Assembly (NCBI GenBank): GCA_009698515.1
Contig: WLQA01000071.1
Location: 1-5,021, forward strand
Length of the DNA stretch: 5,021 nt
Origin: Actinomycetota bacterium
GTDB lineage: Bacteria; Actinomycetota; Actinomycetes; Nanopelagicales; Nanopelagicaceae
Direction: 5' to 3'
In this document: piece after piece, positions 1 through 5,021 of the stretch
How positions within the stretch are numbered: position 1 is the stretch's first letter
Layout: each line of letters begins with the position of its first letter
Translations under genes and position numbers: made by a program
Notes under the pieces: generated by a model
The model's database searches: none
The model's input: the letters and a program-made list of their open reading frames with translations, nothing else
Told to the model about the DNA's origin: nothing

Positions 1-957
1 GTACTTGCTGGTTGGATTTTATTAATGGCGAGCAATCAAGTTGATGAATTAAAACTTTATCAAGGTGCATTCGTTGCAACCTTTGCATTAGGAATTACCT
101 CAATAATTTTGTTAACTGGCTACAGCGGACAACTTTCACTGGGCCATAGCGCGCTTATGGCAGTTGGTGCTTATGCTGGCGCCTTAACTGCAAATAATTT
201 GCATTGGCATCCAGCTATTGCCTTAGTCATGGCGGCATTAATTGCTGGGTTATTTGGATTAATACTTGGCGCAGCAGTTGCTAGATTTAGTGGACCATAC
301 TTAGCTGGAACTACCTTGGCACTTGCTGTTTCACTACCTTCACTTGCTAATCAATTCCCAGTACTAGGTGGTGAGCAAGGATTAATCTTTGATGTTGGTG
401 TTGCACCAGCAAGATTTGGTGAAGAGTTTTCGCAATATCAATGGTTCTTCTGGATTGCCGCACTTGCTGCATTAATTATGAGTTGGACTATTGCAAATAT
501 TGCCTCATCAAGATTTGGCCGCACCTTCAGAGCAATGCGTGATAATCCAATAGCAGCTGAGCTATCTGGGGTAAATGTTGCCCAACAAAAGGTCATAGCC
601 TTCACTATTAGCGCCGGCGTCGCAGGATTGTCTGGGGGTCTGCTGGTAATGCTGATTACAGGCGTATCACCTAGTGCTTTCCCGCTCAGCCTCTCATTTT
701 CCCTGCTGACAGGCGCAGTGGTTACTGGCGTGTACAACCTAAAAGGTGTGATCCTTGGGGCATTGGTTCTAGTGGCTATTCCAGAAATCGCCGATTCGTT
801 AGTATCTCGCATCGGAGGATCTGAAGGATTGGCTACAACCTTGCCTGGTCTATTGGTCAGCGCACTGTTGATCTTGGCAGTGCTCTTTGCACCAAATGGT
901 CCTGGTGAGTTACTAAGAGGAAAAATAAAAAGAGTTAGAAAAGTAAGTAAACCCTAG
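1..957 (+). CDS. livM: LivM-type branched-chain amino acid/amide ABC transporter permease, 5' end missing
   Basis: Inner-membrane channel subunit of an ABC importer of the LivHM (HAAT) family, which normally pairs with LivH, two ATPases (LivG, LivF) and a binding protein. The frame is open from base 1, so the gene begins before the window. The first ATG, at 25, lies inside what looks like the end of the first membrane helix (VLAGWILL just before it) and is probably not the true start. Counting codon 1 at base 1, the family motif GYSGQLSLGH is at 40-49 and the cytoplasmic coupling-loop motif RAMRDNP followed by AAELSGV at 177-191. Hydrophobic helices lie at roughly 21-39, 45-66, 70-92, 147-168, 197-220, 227-258 and 280-298. 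The tail is basic (KIKRVRKVSK), as for a cytoplasmic C-terminus. The stop is TAG, 12 bases before the binding-protein gene, so they probably share an operon. Codon use changes sharply near base 600 (see findings). The family is clear; the transported ligand (amino acid, amide, urea or aromatic acid) is not. Confidence 0.92.
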   Translation, partial: VLAGWILLMASNQVDELKLYQGAFVATFALGITSIILLTGYSGQLSLGHSALMAVGAYAGALTANNLHWHPAIALVMAALIAGLFGLILGAAVARFSGPYLAGTTLALAVSLPSLANQFPVLGGEQGLIFDVGVAPARFGEEFSQYQWFFWIAALAALIMSWTIANIASSRFGRTFRAMRDNPIAAELSGVNVAQQKVIAFTISAGVAGLSGGLLVMLITGVSPSAFPLSLSFSLLTGAVVTGVYNLKGVILGALVLVAIPEIADSLVSRIGGSEGLATTLPGLLVSALLILAVLFAPNGPGELLRGKIKRVRKVSKP

Positions 958-965
958 GGAAGGAA
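957..965 (+). promoter_or_regulatory. Ribosome binding site of the substrate-binding protein gene
   Basis: The purine run GGGAAGGAA overlaps the last base of the livM stop codon. Its AGGA core (961-964) sits 5 bases before the ATG at 970, good Shine-Dalgarno spacing. It is the only convincing Shine-Dalgarno sequence among the four gene starts visible here, which fits high translation of a binding protein needed in excess over its permease. An 8-base palindrome, CCCTAGGG (952-959), spans the livM stop and the start of this site; it is too short to call functional. Confidence 0.75.
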
Positions 966-969
966 ATAA

Positions 970-2286
970 ATGATCAGAAATACACGTACGAAGCGAGCAA
1001 GCCTTGCTTCAGCGTTAATTGCTGCGGGTGCAATGGTGCTTAGCACTGTTCCAGCACAAGCTGCAGAAACAACAGGAGTAACAGCAACAACAATCAAACT
1101 TGGAATCTCATCTCCAAAGACAGGTTCTGCAGGACTTGTTTATGGAAAGCTTCCTGGCGCGATGAAGGCGTACTTCGATTACATCAACGATAATGGTGGA
1201 GTAAATGGTCGCAAGATCACACTTGTTGCTCGTGATGATAAGTACACACCAACACTTGCTGCTACTCAAACTACAAATTTAGTTTTGAATGACAAGGTGT
1301 TCGCACTAGTTGGTGCACTTGGAACAGCTACACACTCCAAGGCATATACAGCGGCAGCACTTTCAAAGAACAATGTTCCTGATCTATTTGTTAACACAGG
1401 ATTCAGTGGTTTTGCCAATAAGGCTAAGTATCCAACTGCCTTTATGGTTCTTCCTAGCTATGCAATGGAAGCAAAGATCATGGCTAAGTTCATTAAGGAC
1501 AACCCAACTCTTGCTCCTCAAGCATCTTTCTTAATTGCACAAGATGATGAGTTTGGTATTGATGGCGTTGGTGGATTTAAGTCTGCTGGTCATACATTTA
1601 CCGCTCCTCCAACCTTGTACCCACAAGGTGGATTATCAGCTGCATTAGCTGAAGGTGCTCTTACAAAGCTTTCTGTAGTGCCTGGAAAGCCAATTCTTGT
1701 TCTTTTCGGTACAACTGATTCAACTGCCACAATTCTTAAGGCAGCAGAGAAGTTGTCACTAACAACTAAGTTCACATTTATTGCTGGATCAGTTGGTGGA
1801 GATGCAAATACATTGCTAGCACTAGGTGTTAAGTCAACAACTATTGATGGCATTCTTGCTGCATCATTCTTCCCAGATGCAAAAGACTCAACTGATGAGT
1901 ATGTAAAGCAATTCTCAGCGATCAATACCAAGTACAACAAGGGTGTTACATTCGATAACATCGTTCTACAAGGTATGAACTCTGCGATGCTTACAGTTCA
2001 AGCACTTCGCGCTGCAGGCAAGAATTTGACTCGCACCGGATTGATGTCAGCAATTGATGCAAAGGGTTCTACTTTTGCAAGTGCTGGCTTAGTTCCACTT
2101 AATTACTCAGCTACTAGCCGTGTTGGTTACAACGGTTACTACTTTGGTCAATTAAATGCCAAGGGTGAGTTAAAGCCATTTGGTGGAAAAGTTTCGCTTT
2201 ACACAACTGATTCAACATCAGGTGCGGTAACTGCATCAACTTATGTCCGTAAATCAATTCCAAAGAACGGGATACCAACTAACTAA
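970..2286 (+). CDS. Secreted ABC transporter substrate-binding protein, LivJ/LivK type (Peripla_BP_6-like)
   Basis: Extracytoplasmic ligand-binding subunit of the importer that includes the permease upstream. The 438 residues are close to the usual family length. Residues 1-31 form a Sec signal peptide: basic RNTRTKRA start, hydrophobic core at about 11-27, then VPAQA with likely cleavage after Ala31. The mature protein opens with the family pattern GVTATTIKLGISSPKTGSAG (36-55), then AYFDYINDNGGVNGRKI (67-83), the ligand-pocket region ALVGALGTATHSKA (112-125), FVNTGF (140-145) and the second-lobe segment AQDDEFGIDG (190-199). No cysteine occurs anywhere, so there is no lipobox; the protein is free, held by an uncleaved signal, or bound to a partner. 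Third-position choice resembles an abundant protein (many AAG, CTT, GTT and GCA codons). The start at 970 is supported by its ribosome binding site and the signal peptide. The ligand could be a branched-chain amino acid, an amide or an aromatic acid; sequence alone does not decide. Confidence 0.9.
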   Translation: MIRNTRTKRASLASALIAAGAMVLSTVPAQAAETTGVTATTIKLGISSPKTGSAGLVYGKLPGAMKAYFDYINDNGGVNGRKITLVARDDKYTPTLAATQTTNLVLNDKVFALVGALGTATHSKAYTAAALSKNNVPDLFVNTGFSGFANKAKYPTAFMVLPSYAMEAKIMAKFIKDNPTLAPQASFLIAQDDEFGIDGVGGFKSAGHTFTAPPTLYPQGGLSAALAEGALTKLSVVPGKPILVLFGTTDSTATILKAAEKLSLTTKFTFIAGSVGGDANTLLALGVKSTTIDGILAASFFPDAKDSTDEYVKQFSAINTKYNKGVTFDNIVLQGMNSAMLTVQALRAAGKNLTRTGLMSAIDAKGSTFASAGLVPLNYSATSRVGYNGYYFGQLNAKGELKPFGGKVSLYTTDSTSGAVTASTYVRKSIPKNGIPTN

Positions 2287-2288
2287 TG
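2284..2288 (+). promoter_or_regulatory. TAATG stop-start overlap coupling the binding protein and hydrolase
   Basis: The TAA stop of the binding-protein gene (2284-2286) shares its last A with the ATG of the hydrolase gene (2286-2288). The nearest purine-rich stretch, GGGA at 2269-2272, is 13 bases from the ATG, which is far for a Shine-Dalgarno sequence. Translation of the hydrolase therefore probably depends on ribosomes that finish the binding protein and restart, tying the amount of one to the other. Confidence 0.6.
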
Positions 2289-3866
2289 AAAAATACATTC
2301 GTTAAGAAGGGCCTAGTAGGCCTAGTTTCAACTGCGCTTGTTGCTGCATTTGCAGTAGCAACACCATCAGCTGCGCAAGCTGCTGATCTAACTTGTACAA
2401 AGGCTTCAACCAAGGTTGAAACATGTACTGGTACGGATGCAAATGGTGCAAAGTTTGAAATCAGAATGCCTTCAAACTTCAACGGAACACTTTATGTGTA
2501 TTCACATGGAATCCGTAATAACGTAAACCTGCCTGCAATTCCAGTAATTGCACCAGCTGGTGAATTGATTAATTACGCACCAGAGGTAGCACCTACCGAG
2601 ATTGTTGCAACCGCATTGTTAAAGCAAGGTTATGCACTTGCTGGATCAGGTGTTAGCACACAAGGTTGGAGCCTTGAAGAAGGAGTAGATGGAGCTCTAC
2701 AAGTTCTACAAGCTGCAAAAGATAAGTACTCAAAGGTAAGCAAGGTTGTTGCCTGGGGTAACTCACTTGGTGGCTTAACTGCACAAGCATTTGCTGAGCA
2801 ATACTCAGGTGCTGTTGATGCAGTTCTTCCAATGTGTCTTGCAGATTCTGCACAATCTGAAATTACAATGGCTGGCGATTTCCTTTGGGGAATGAAAACA
2901 TTCTTCAATCCTGCAATTAAAGGATTTGGTTACTCAGCTGGAACAGCTGGTTATTATGAAATGCTTGGTGATCTTCAAGCAGTATTAACAACATTGCTTG
3001 CACTCAAAACAGCTATCGCAACCAATCCATCTGCACCTGCCTGGCCATCAACTTCTACCGCAGGAGCAATCACTGCTATTCCGGTACGTAGCGCAGTCTT
3101 GTTACTTGGATTAATTTCAGGAATCTCAACTCAATCCAAGACATACGATGCTTCATCTGGTCCAGCCGGCGCATCAGAAACAACATTTAGTGTTGTTCTA
3201 AGCCCTGCTCTTGCTGTACTTGAAAATGGCGCAGAAGCAGCAGCACTTGCTGTTCTTGCTAACTACGACATGGAGCGTCGTGCTGGTGGAATTGTTTATG
3301 ACAATTCAAAGACTAACTACACAACGCGCCTAGGCGATGACGCACAGGTTTATGCAGCTTCACTTTCAGGTGGAACATACACCGCAGGAATGTTGCAATA
3401 TTTAGCTTATTCTCCAAGAGTTACTGCAAGTGCAGAAGCTGTTGCGAAGTTAAATAGCATGTACCAACTACAAGGAAAGATTGAAGTTCCAACTATCACT
3501 CTTGCCGCTGCAGCAGACCACATCACACCAGGTGGCGCAGTTACTCACTTAATTAATCAGTACAACGCATCAATTTCTGCAGGTACTGCAAAATCAGGTA
3601 AGTTGCTAAATATCTGGAACAAGCCAGCAGATACTTACTCAACATTTGATGCGAGTGGCGCTGTCACTCCAGCAAAATGGCCAAACGGAGTAGGTCACTG
3701 CCAGTACACAACTACACAGGTATTAACTGTGGCTAAGTTGGCTGCAACTGCAGCAAAAACAGGAAAGCTTCCTTCATCTGCAACCGCTAAGGCTGCAATC
3801 AAGAATGATGCAAACCTATTTATTGATCCAAACTTCTTGCCTCCATTGCTGAAGTTCCGTCAATAA
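2286..3866 (+). CDS. Secreted alpha/beta hydrolase of unknown substrate
   Basis: Predicted exported serine hydrolase (esterase, amidase or peptidase type) of 526 residues. Residues 1-32 are a Sec signal peptide: MKNTFVKK start, hydrophobic core at about 9-26, ending SAAQA with likely cleavage after Ala32. The fold is supported by a strand plus oxyanion-type turn LYVYSHG (69-75) and a nucleophile elbow WGNSLGG with Ser160 (157-163). The probable acid is Asp411 in AAADHITPGG, and the probable base is His471 in NGVGHCQY. About 250 residues separate Ser160 and Asp411, far more than in a minimal hydrolase, so a large lid or cap domain is inserted (about 185-395). Cys37 and Cys47 could form a disulphide near the mature N-terminus; Cys184 and Cys472 are the other two cysteines, the latter beside the catalytic His. 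The NGTLYVYSHG start resembles secreted hydrolases I recall from Streptomyces and relatives (NWNGTL..YSHG), but I cannot name a characterised family. It is the last gene of the transport operon, followed by a terminator. Its position implies that it supplies the importer's ligand; this is inference. Confidence 0.85.
   Translation: MKNTFVKKGLVGLVSTALVAAFAVATPSAAQAADLTCTKASTKVETCTGTDANGAKFEIRMPSNFNGTLYVYSHGIRNNVNLPAIPVIAPAGELINYAPEVAPTEIVATALLKQGYALAGSGVSTQGWSLEEGVDGALQVLQAAKDKYSKVSKVVAWGNSLGGLTAQAFAEQYSGAVDAVLPMCLADSAQSEITMAGDFLWGMKTFFNPAIKGFGYSAGTAGYYEMLGDLQAVLTTLLALKTAIATNPSAPAWPSTSTAGAITAIPVRSAVLLLGLISGISTQSKTYDASSGPAGASETTFSVVLSPALAVLENGAEAAALAVLANYDMERRAGGIVYDNSKTNYTTRLGDDAQVYAASLSGGTYTAGMLQYLAYSPRVTASAEAVAKLNSMYQLQGKIEVPTITLAAAADHITPGGAVTHLINQYNASISAGTAKSGKLLNIWNKPADTYSTFDASGAVTPAKWPNGVGHCQYTTTQVLTVAKLAATAAKTGKLPSSATAKAAIKNDANLFIDPNFLPPLLKFRQ
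2310..2326 (+). repeat. Short tandem/inverted repeat in the hydrolase signal-peptide codons
   Basis: GGCCTAGT occurs at 2310-2317 and again at 2319-2326, encoding the Gly-Leu-Val repeat at residues 9-14 of the signal peptide. The 13 bases at 2310-2322 are also a perfect inverted repeat (GGCCTA, G, TAGGCC). The one-base centre cannot form a tight hairpin without opening inner pairs, so an effect on translation 24 bases after the ATG is only a possibility. Confidence 0.4.
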
Positions 3867-3880
3867 TTACTAAATAAGTT

Positions 3881-3911
3881 AAAAGGGCCTCGAGAAATCG
3901 GGGCCCTTTTT
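3881..3911 (+). terminator. Intrinsic (Rho-independent) terminator of the transport-hydrolase operon
   Basis: AAAAGGGCC (3881-3889) pairs perfectly with GGCCCTTTT (3902-3910). The stem continues through a T-G wobble (3890/3901) and the pairs C-G, G-C and A-T (3891-3893 with 3898-3900) to a GAAA loop at 3894-3897. That is 13 stacked pairs on a GNRA-type tetraloop, with a T run at 3907-3911 (TTTTT, then CTT). It starts 15 bases after the hydrolase stop and ends 24 bases before tsaE, separating the two transcription units. The A-rich 5' arm could also make it act on antisense transcripts, but no gene converges on it in this window. Confidence 0.9.
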
Positions 3912-3919
3912 CTTATCTA

Positions 3920-3925
3920 TAAACT
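3920..3925 (+). promoter_or_regulatory. Candidate -10 element for a leaderless or near-leaderless tsaE transcript
   Basis: TAAACT matches the loose actinobacterial -10 pattern TAnnnT and ends 9 bases before the tsaE ATG. That would place transcription start at or within a few bases of the start codon. There is no recognisable -35 at the expected distance, which falls within the terminator hairpin. It was chosen because the upstream operon is terminated and only 24 bases remain for a promoter. The match is short and AT-rich DNA gives it easily by chance. Confidence 0.3.
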
Positions 3926-3934
3926 ACTCACCTA

Positions 3935-4378
3935 ATGAAAATTACATCTGACTCCGTAGCCGCAATGCACCAACTGGGTGCTCAGATCGGCAAGCAATTA
4001 AAGAGCGGGGATGTCGTTGTTTTAACTGGTGAACTTGGTGCAGGTAAAACTGTATTAACTCAAGGAATTGGTTCTGAATTTGGCATTGAAAATGTAACCT
4101 CACCAACCTTTGTGATTAGCCGGATTCATAAAGGAAATCCAAACTTTATCCATATCGATGCTTATCGGTTATTAGATGCCGGAACGCAATCTTTTGCAGA
4201 TTTAGATTTTGAAAGTTACCTACCAAATAGCGTATTTGTAATTGAGTGGGGCAAGGATTTCATCTCACAATTAACTGACCAATACTTAGATATCCAGATT
4301 GTTGCAACAGATAAAGAAAACGAGCGAACGCTAGAGATTAATGGGGTTGGTCAACGTTGGGCTGGATTTAAATTATGA
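3935..4378 (+). CDS. tsaE: tRNA t6A37 biosynthesis ATPase TsaE
   Basis: Cytoplasmic P-loop ATPase that works with TsaB and TsaD to transfer threonylcarbamoyl to A37 of ANN-decoding tRNAs. In the studied systems, TsaE ATP hydrolysis is needed for repeated turnover of the TsaBD complex. The 147 residues are typical. Visible motifs are the Walker A loop GELGAGKT (32-39) after strand DVVVLT, the family signature TSPTFV (55-60), HIDAYRL with its acidic residue (73-79), and IEWG (103-106). All key motifs are intact. The first ATG is preferred because the first 25 residues match the usual N-terminal strand and helix before the P-loop; the next in-frame ATG (3965) would remove that strand. There is no Shine-Dalgarno sequence upstream (ACTACTCACCTA), which is unusual beside the binding-protein gene. 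Its stop overlaps the next start as ATGA, so the two are probably translated together. Confidence 0.95.
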   Translation: MKITSDSVAAMHQLGAQIGKQLKSGDVVVLTGELGAGKTVLTQGIGSEFGIENVTSPTFVISRIHKGNPNFIHIDAYRLLDAGTQSFADLDFESYLPNSVFVIEWGKDFISQLTDQYLDIQIVATDKENERTLEINGVGQRWAGFKL

Positions 4379-5021
4379 GCACTGTATTAGCAATAGATAC
4401 TTCAACATCTAGAACATCAGTTGCTTTAATTGCTGGCGATAAAGTTTTGTTTAATGAGTTTCATGAAGATCCACTTGCGCATGGCGAGGTTCTGCCGGTA
4501 CTAGTCGCAAAGGCGTTGAAATTAAATGTTGGAATTGATTTAGTTGCTGTTGGAATGGGACCAGGACCATTTACTGGGCTTCGAGTTGGCATTGCATTCG
4601 CACAAAGCCTGGCACTTGGTATGAATGTTAAGTGGCACGGTGTTAACTCATTAGATGCAATTGCAAAACAAATTAATGAAAAAGATTTCATTGTTTCAAC
4701 AGATGCCAGACGCAAAGAGAGATTTTGGGCAAGGTATCAAGATGGTCAGCGTGTAAATGAACCACAAGTTGGTAAGGCAAGTGAGTTAGAAAAAATCGGA
4801 GTTCTGATTTTTAATGAGGGAGAATACTTTCCAGATCCAATTGCCATCGCAAAAATTGCATTAAGTAAGGCATCAATTGATCAGCCAATCTACGTTAGAA
4901 AACCAGATGCCTATCCATTGCCAGCAAATGTAAAGTTTCGAGAGTTCACACATCTTGATTTAGTGCCAGCGGTAGCGATGGAAAAAGAGATCTACGGAAA
5001 ATCTGGATGGAGTGCTGCGCA
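4375..5021 (+). CDS. tsaB: TsaB fused to the start of a RimI-like acetyltransferase, 3' end cut by the window
   Basis: Begins at the ATGA overlap with tsaE and stays open for 215 full codons to the window end. Residues 1-180 are TsaB, the inactive ASKHA-fold partner of TsaD in the t6A complex: LAIDTSTSRTSVAL (5-18), the conserved His36 region AHGEVLPVL, the hallmark GPGPFTGLRVG (62-72), and DARRKE (110-115) before FWARY. TsaB normally ends close to a P.Y.R.PDA motif, seen here as PIYVRKPDA (171-179). Instead of stopping, the frame runs through a short linker (YPLPANV) into a GNAT N-terminal pattern. The TsaB part is somewhat shorter than E. coli TsaB (231 residues) or the Mycobacterium protein (about 210), in keeping with a streamlined genome. 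In actinobacteria the usual order is tsaE, tsaB, rimI, tsaD, so a fusion of adjacent genes is plausible. There is no strong Shine-Dalgarno sequence; coupling to tsaE is likely. Confidence 0.92.
   Translation, partial: MSTVLAIDTSTSRTSVALIAGDKVLFNEFHEDPLAHGEVLPVLVAKALKLNVGIDLVAVGMGPGPFTGLRVGIAFAQSLALGMNVKWHGVNSLDAIAKQINEKDFIVSTDARRKERFWARYQDGQRVNEPQVGKASELEKIGVLIFNEGEYFPDPIAIAKIALSKASIDQPIYVRKPDAYPLPANVKFREFTHLDLVPAVAMEKEIYGKSGWSAA
4936..5021 (+). other. rimI: Start of a RimI-like GNAT domain within the TsaB frame
   Basis: Codons 188-215 of the fused frame read FREFTHLDLVPAVAMEKE, then IYGKSGWSAA. This matches the opening of RimI-type N-acetyltransferases: a first strand ending in R, a THxDL-like turn into helix 1, a conserved acidic residue in helix 1, and a W-S motif where RimI proteins have PWS or PWP. 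RimI acetylates the N-terminal alanine of ribosomal protein S18. The acetyl-CoA binding motif would lie outside the window. No ATG lies at the domain boundary; the nearest alternative starts in frame are TTG 4918, GTG 4960 and ATG 4978, and the last two would cut off the first strand, so one fused protein is preferred. Confidence 0.7.

Noticed and set aside
25..27. ATG at 25 as the true livM start
   Set aside because: The frame is open and hydrophobic upstream to base 1, there is no ribosome site before it, and LivM proteins carry a further membrane helix there.
438..812. Antisense open frame inside livM
   Set aside because: The opposite strand carries intact LivM motifs; the antisense product has no recognisable domain and no start context.
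952..959. CCCTAGGG palindrome across the livM stop as an operator or hairpin
   Set aside because: Eight bases with no loop and no T run; it is explained by the stop codon meeting the ribosome binding site.
1590..1961. Antisense open frame inside the binding-protein gene
   Set aside because: It is a by-product of the codon bias of the sense gene, which is continuous and matches its family from end to end.
2385..2397. Possible lipobox at ADLTC in the hydrolase N-terminus (Cys37)
   Set aside because: The residues before the Cys (D-L-T) do not fit the lipobox pattern, and the hydrophobic core ends about ten residues earlier at a good AQA site.
2630..2908. Two overlapping antisense frames opposite the hydrolase nucleophile region
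   Set aside because: They mirror the coding strand, lack promoter or ribosome-site support, and resemble no family.
4461..4715. Antisense frame opposite tsaB
   Set aside because: The sense strand encodes clear TsaB motifs across the same bases.

Overview
The window reads as a compact piece of a low-GC bacterial genome (spot counts by hand mostly about 32-45% G+C, one stretch above 50%). Genes are packed tightly, with 1-base and 4-base overlaps and one 68-base gap, and all five run on the + strand. The gene content (actinobacterial-style substrate-binding protein with secreted hydrolase, and tsaE followed directly by tsaB and rimI sequences) together with low GC suggests a streamlined actinobacterium of the freshwater acI / Nanopelagicales type. 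This is inference; no rRNA or other taxonomic marker is present.

Positions 1-3866 hold the end of a transport operon. It contains the 3' part of a LivM-type permease of a branched-chain amino acid/amide (HAAT-family) ABC importer, a secreted LivJ/LivK-type substrate-binding protein, and a secreted alpha/beta hydrolase. The hydrolase start codon overlaps the stop of the binding protein by one base (TAATG). The unit ends in a strong intrinsic terminator at 3881-3911. The simplest reading is that the hydrolase cleaves an external ester or amide, the binding protein captures a product and the permease imports it. The substrate cannot be told from the sequence.

Positions 3935-5021 hold a housekeeping unit for the tRNA t6A37 modification. 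tsaE (ATPase) overlaps tsaB by ATGA, and the tsaB frame continues without a stop into what looks like the N-terminus of a RimI-type GNAT acetyltransferase, cut by the window end. tsaD would be expected downstream. tsaE begins 24 bases after the terminator T-run with no Shine-Dalgarno sequence, so its message may be leaderless.

The points most worth a second look are the coupled binding protein-hydrolase pair, the absence of a lipoprotein anchor on the binding protein, a sharp change in codon use inside the permease gene, and the TsaB-RimI fusion. I see no RNA genes, mobile elements, CRISPR array or gene-free stretch over 300 bases.
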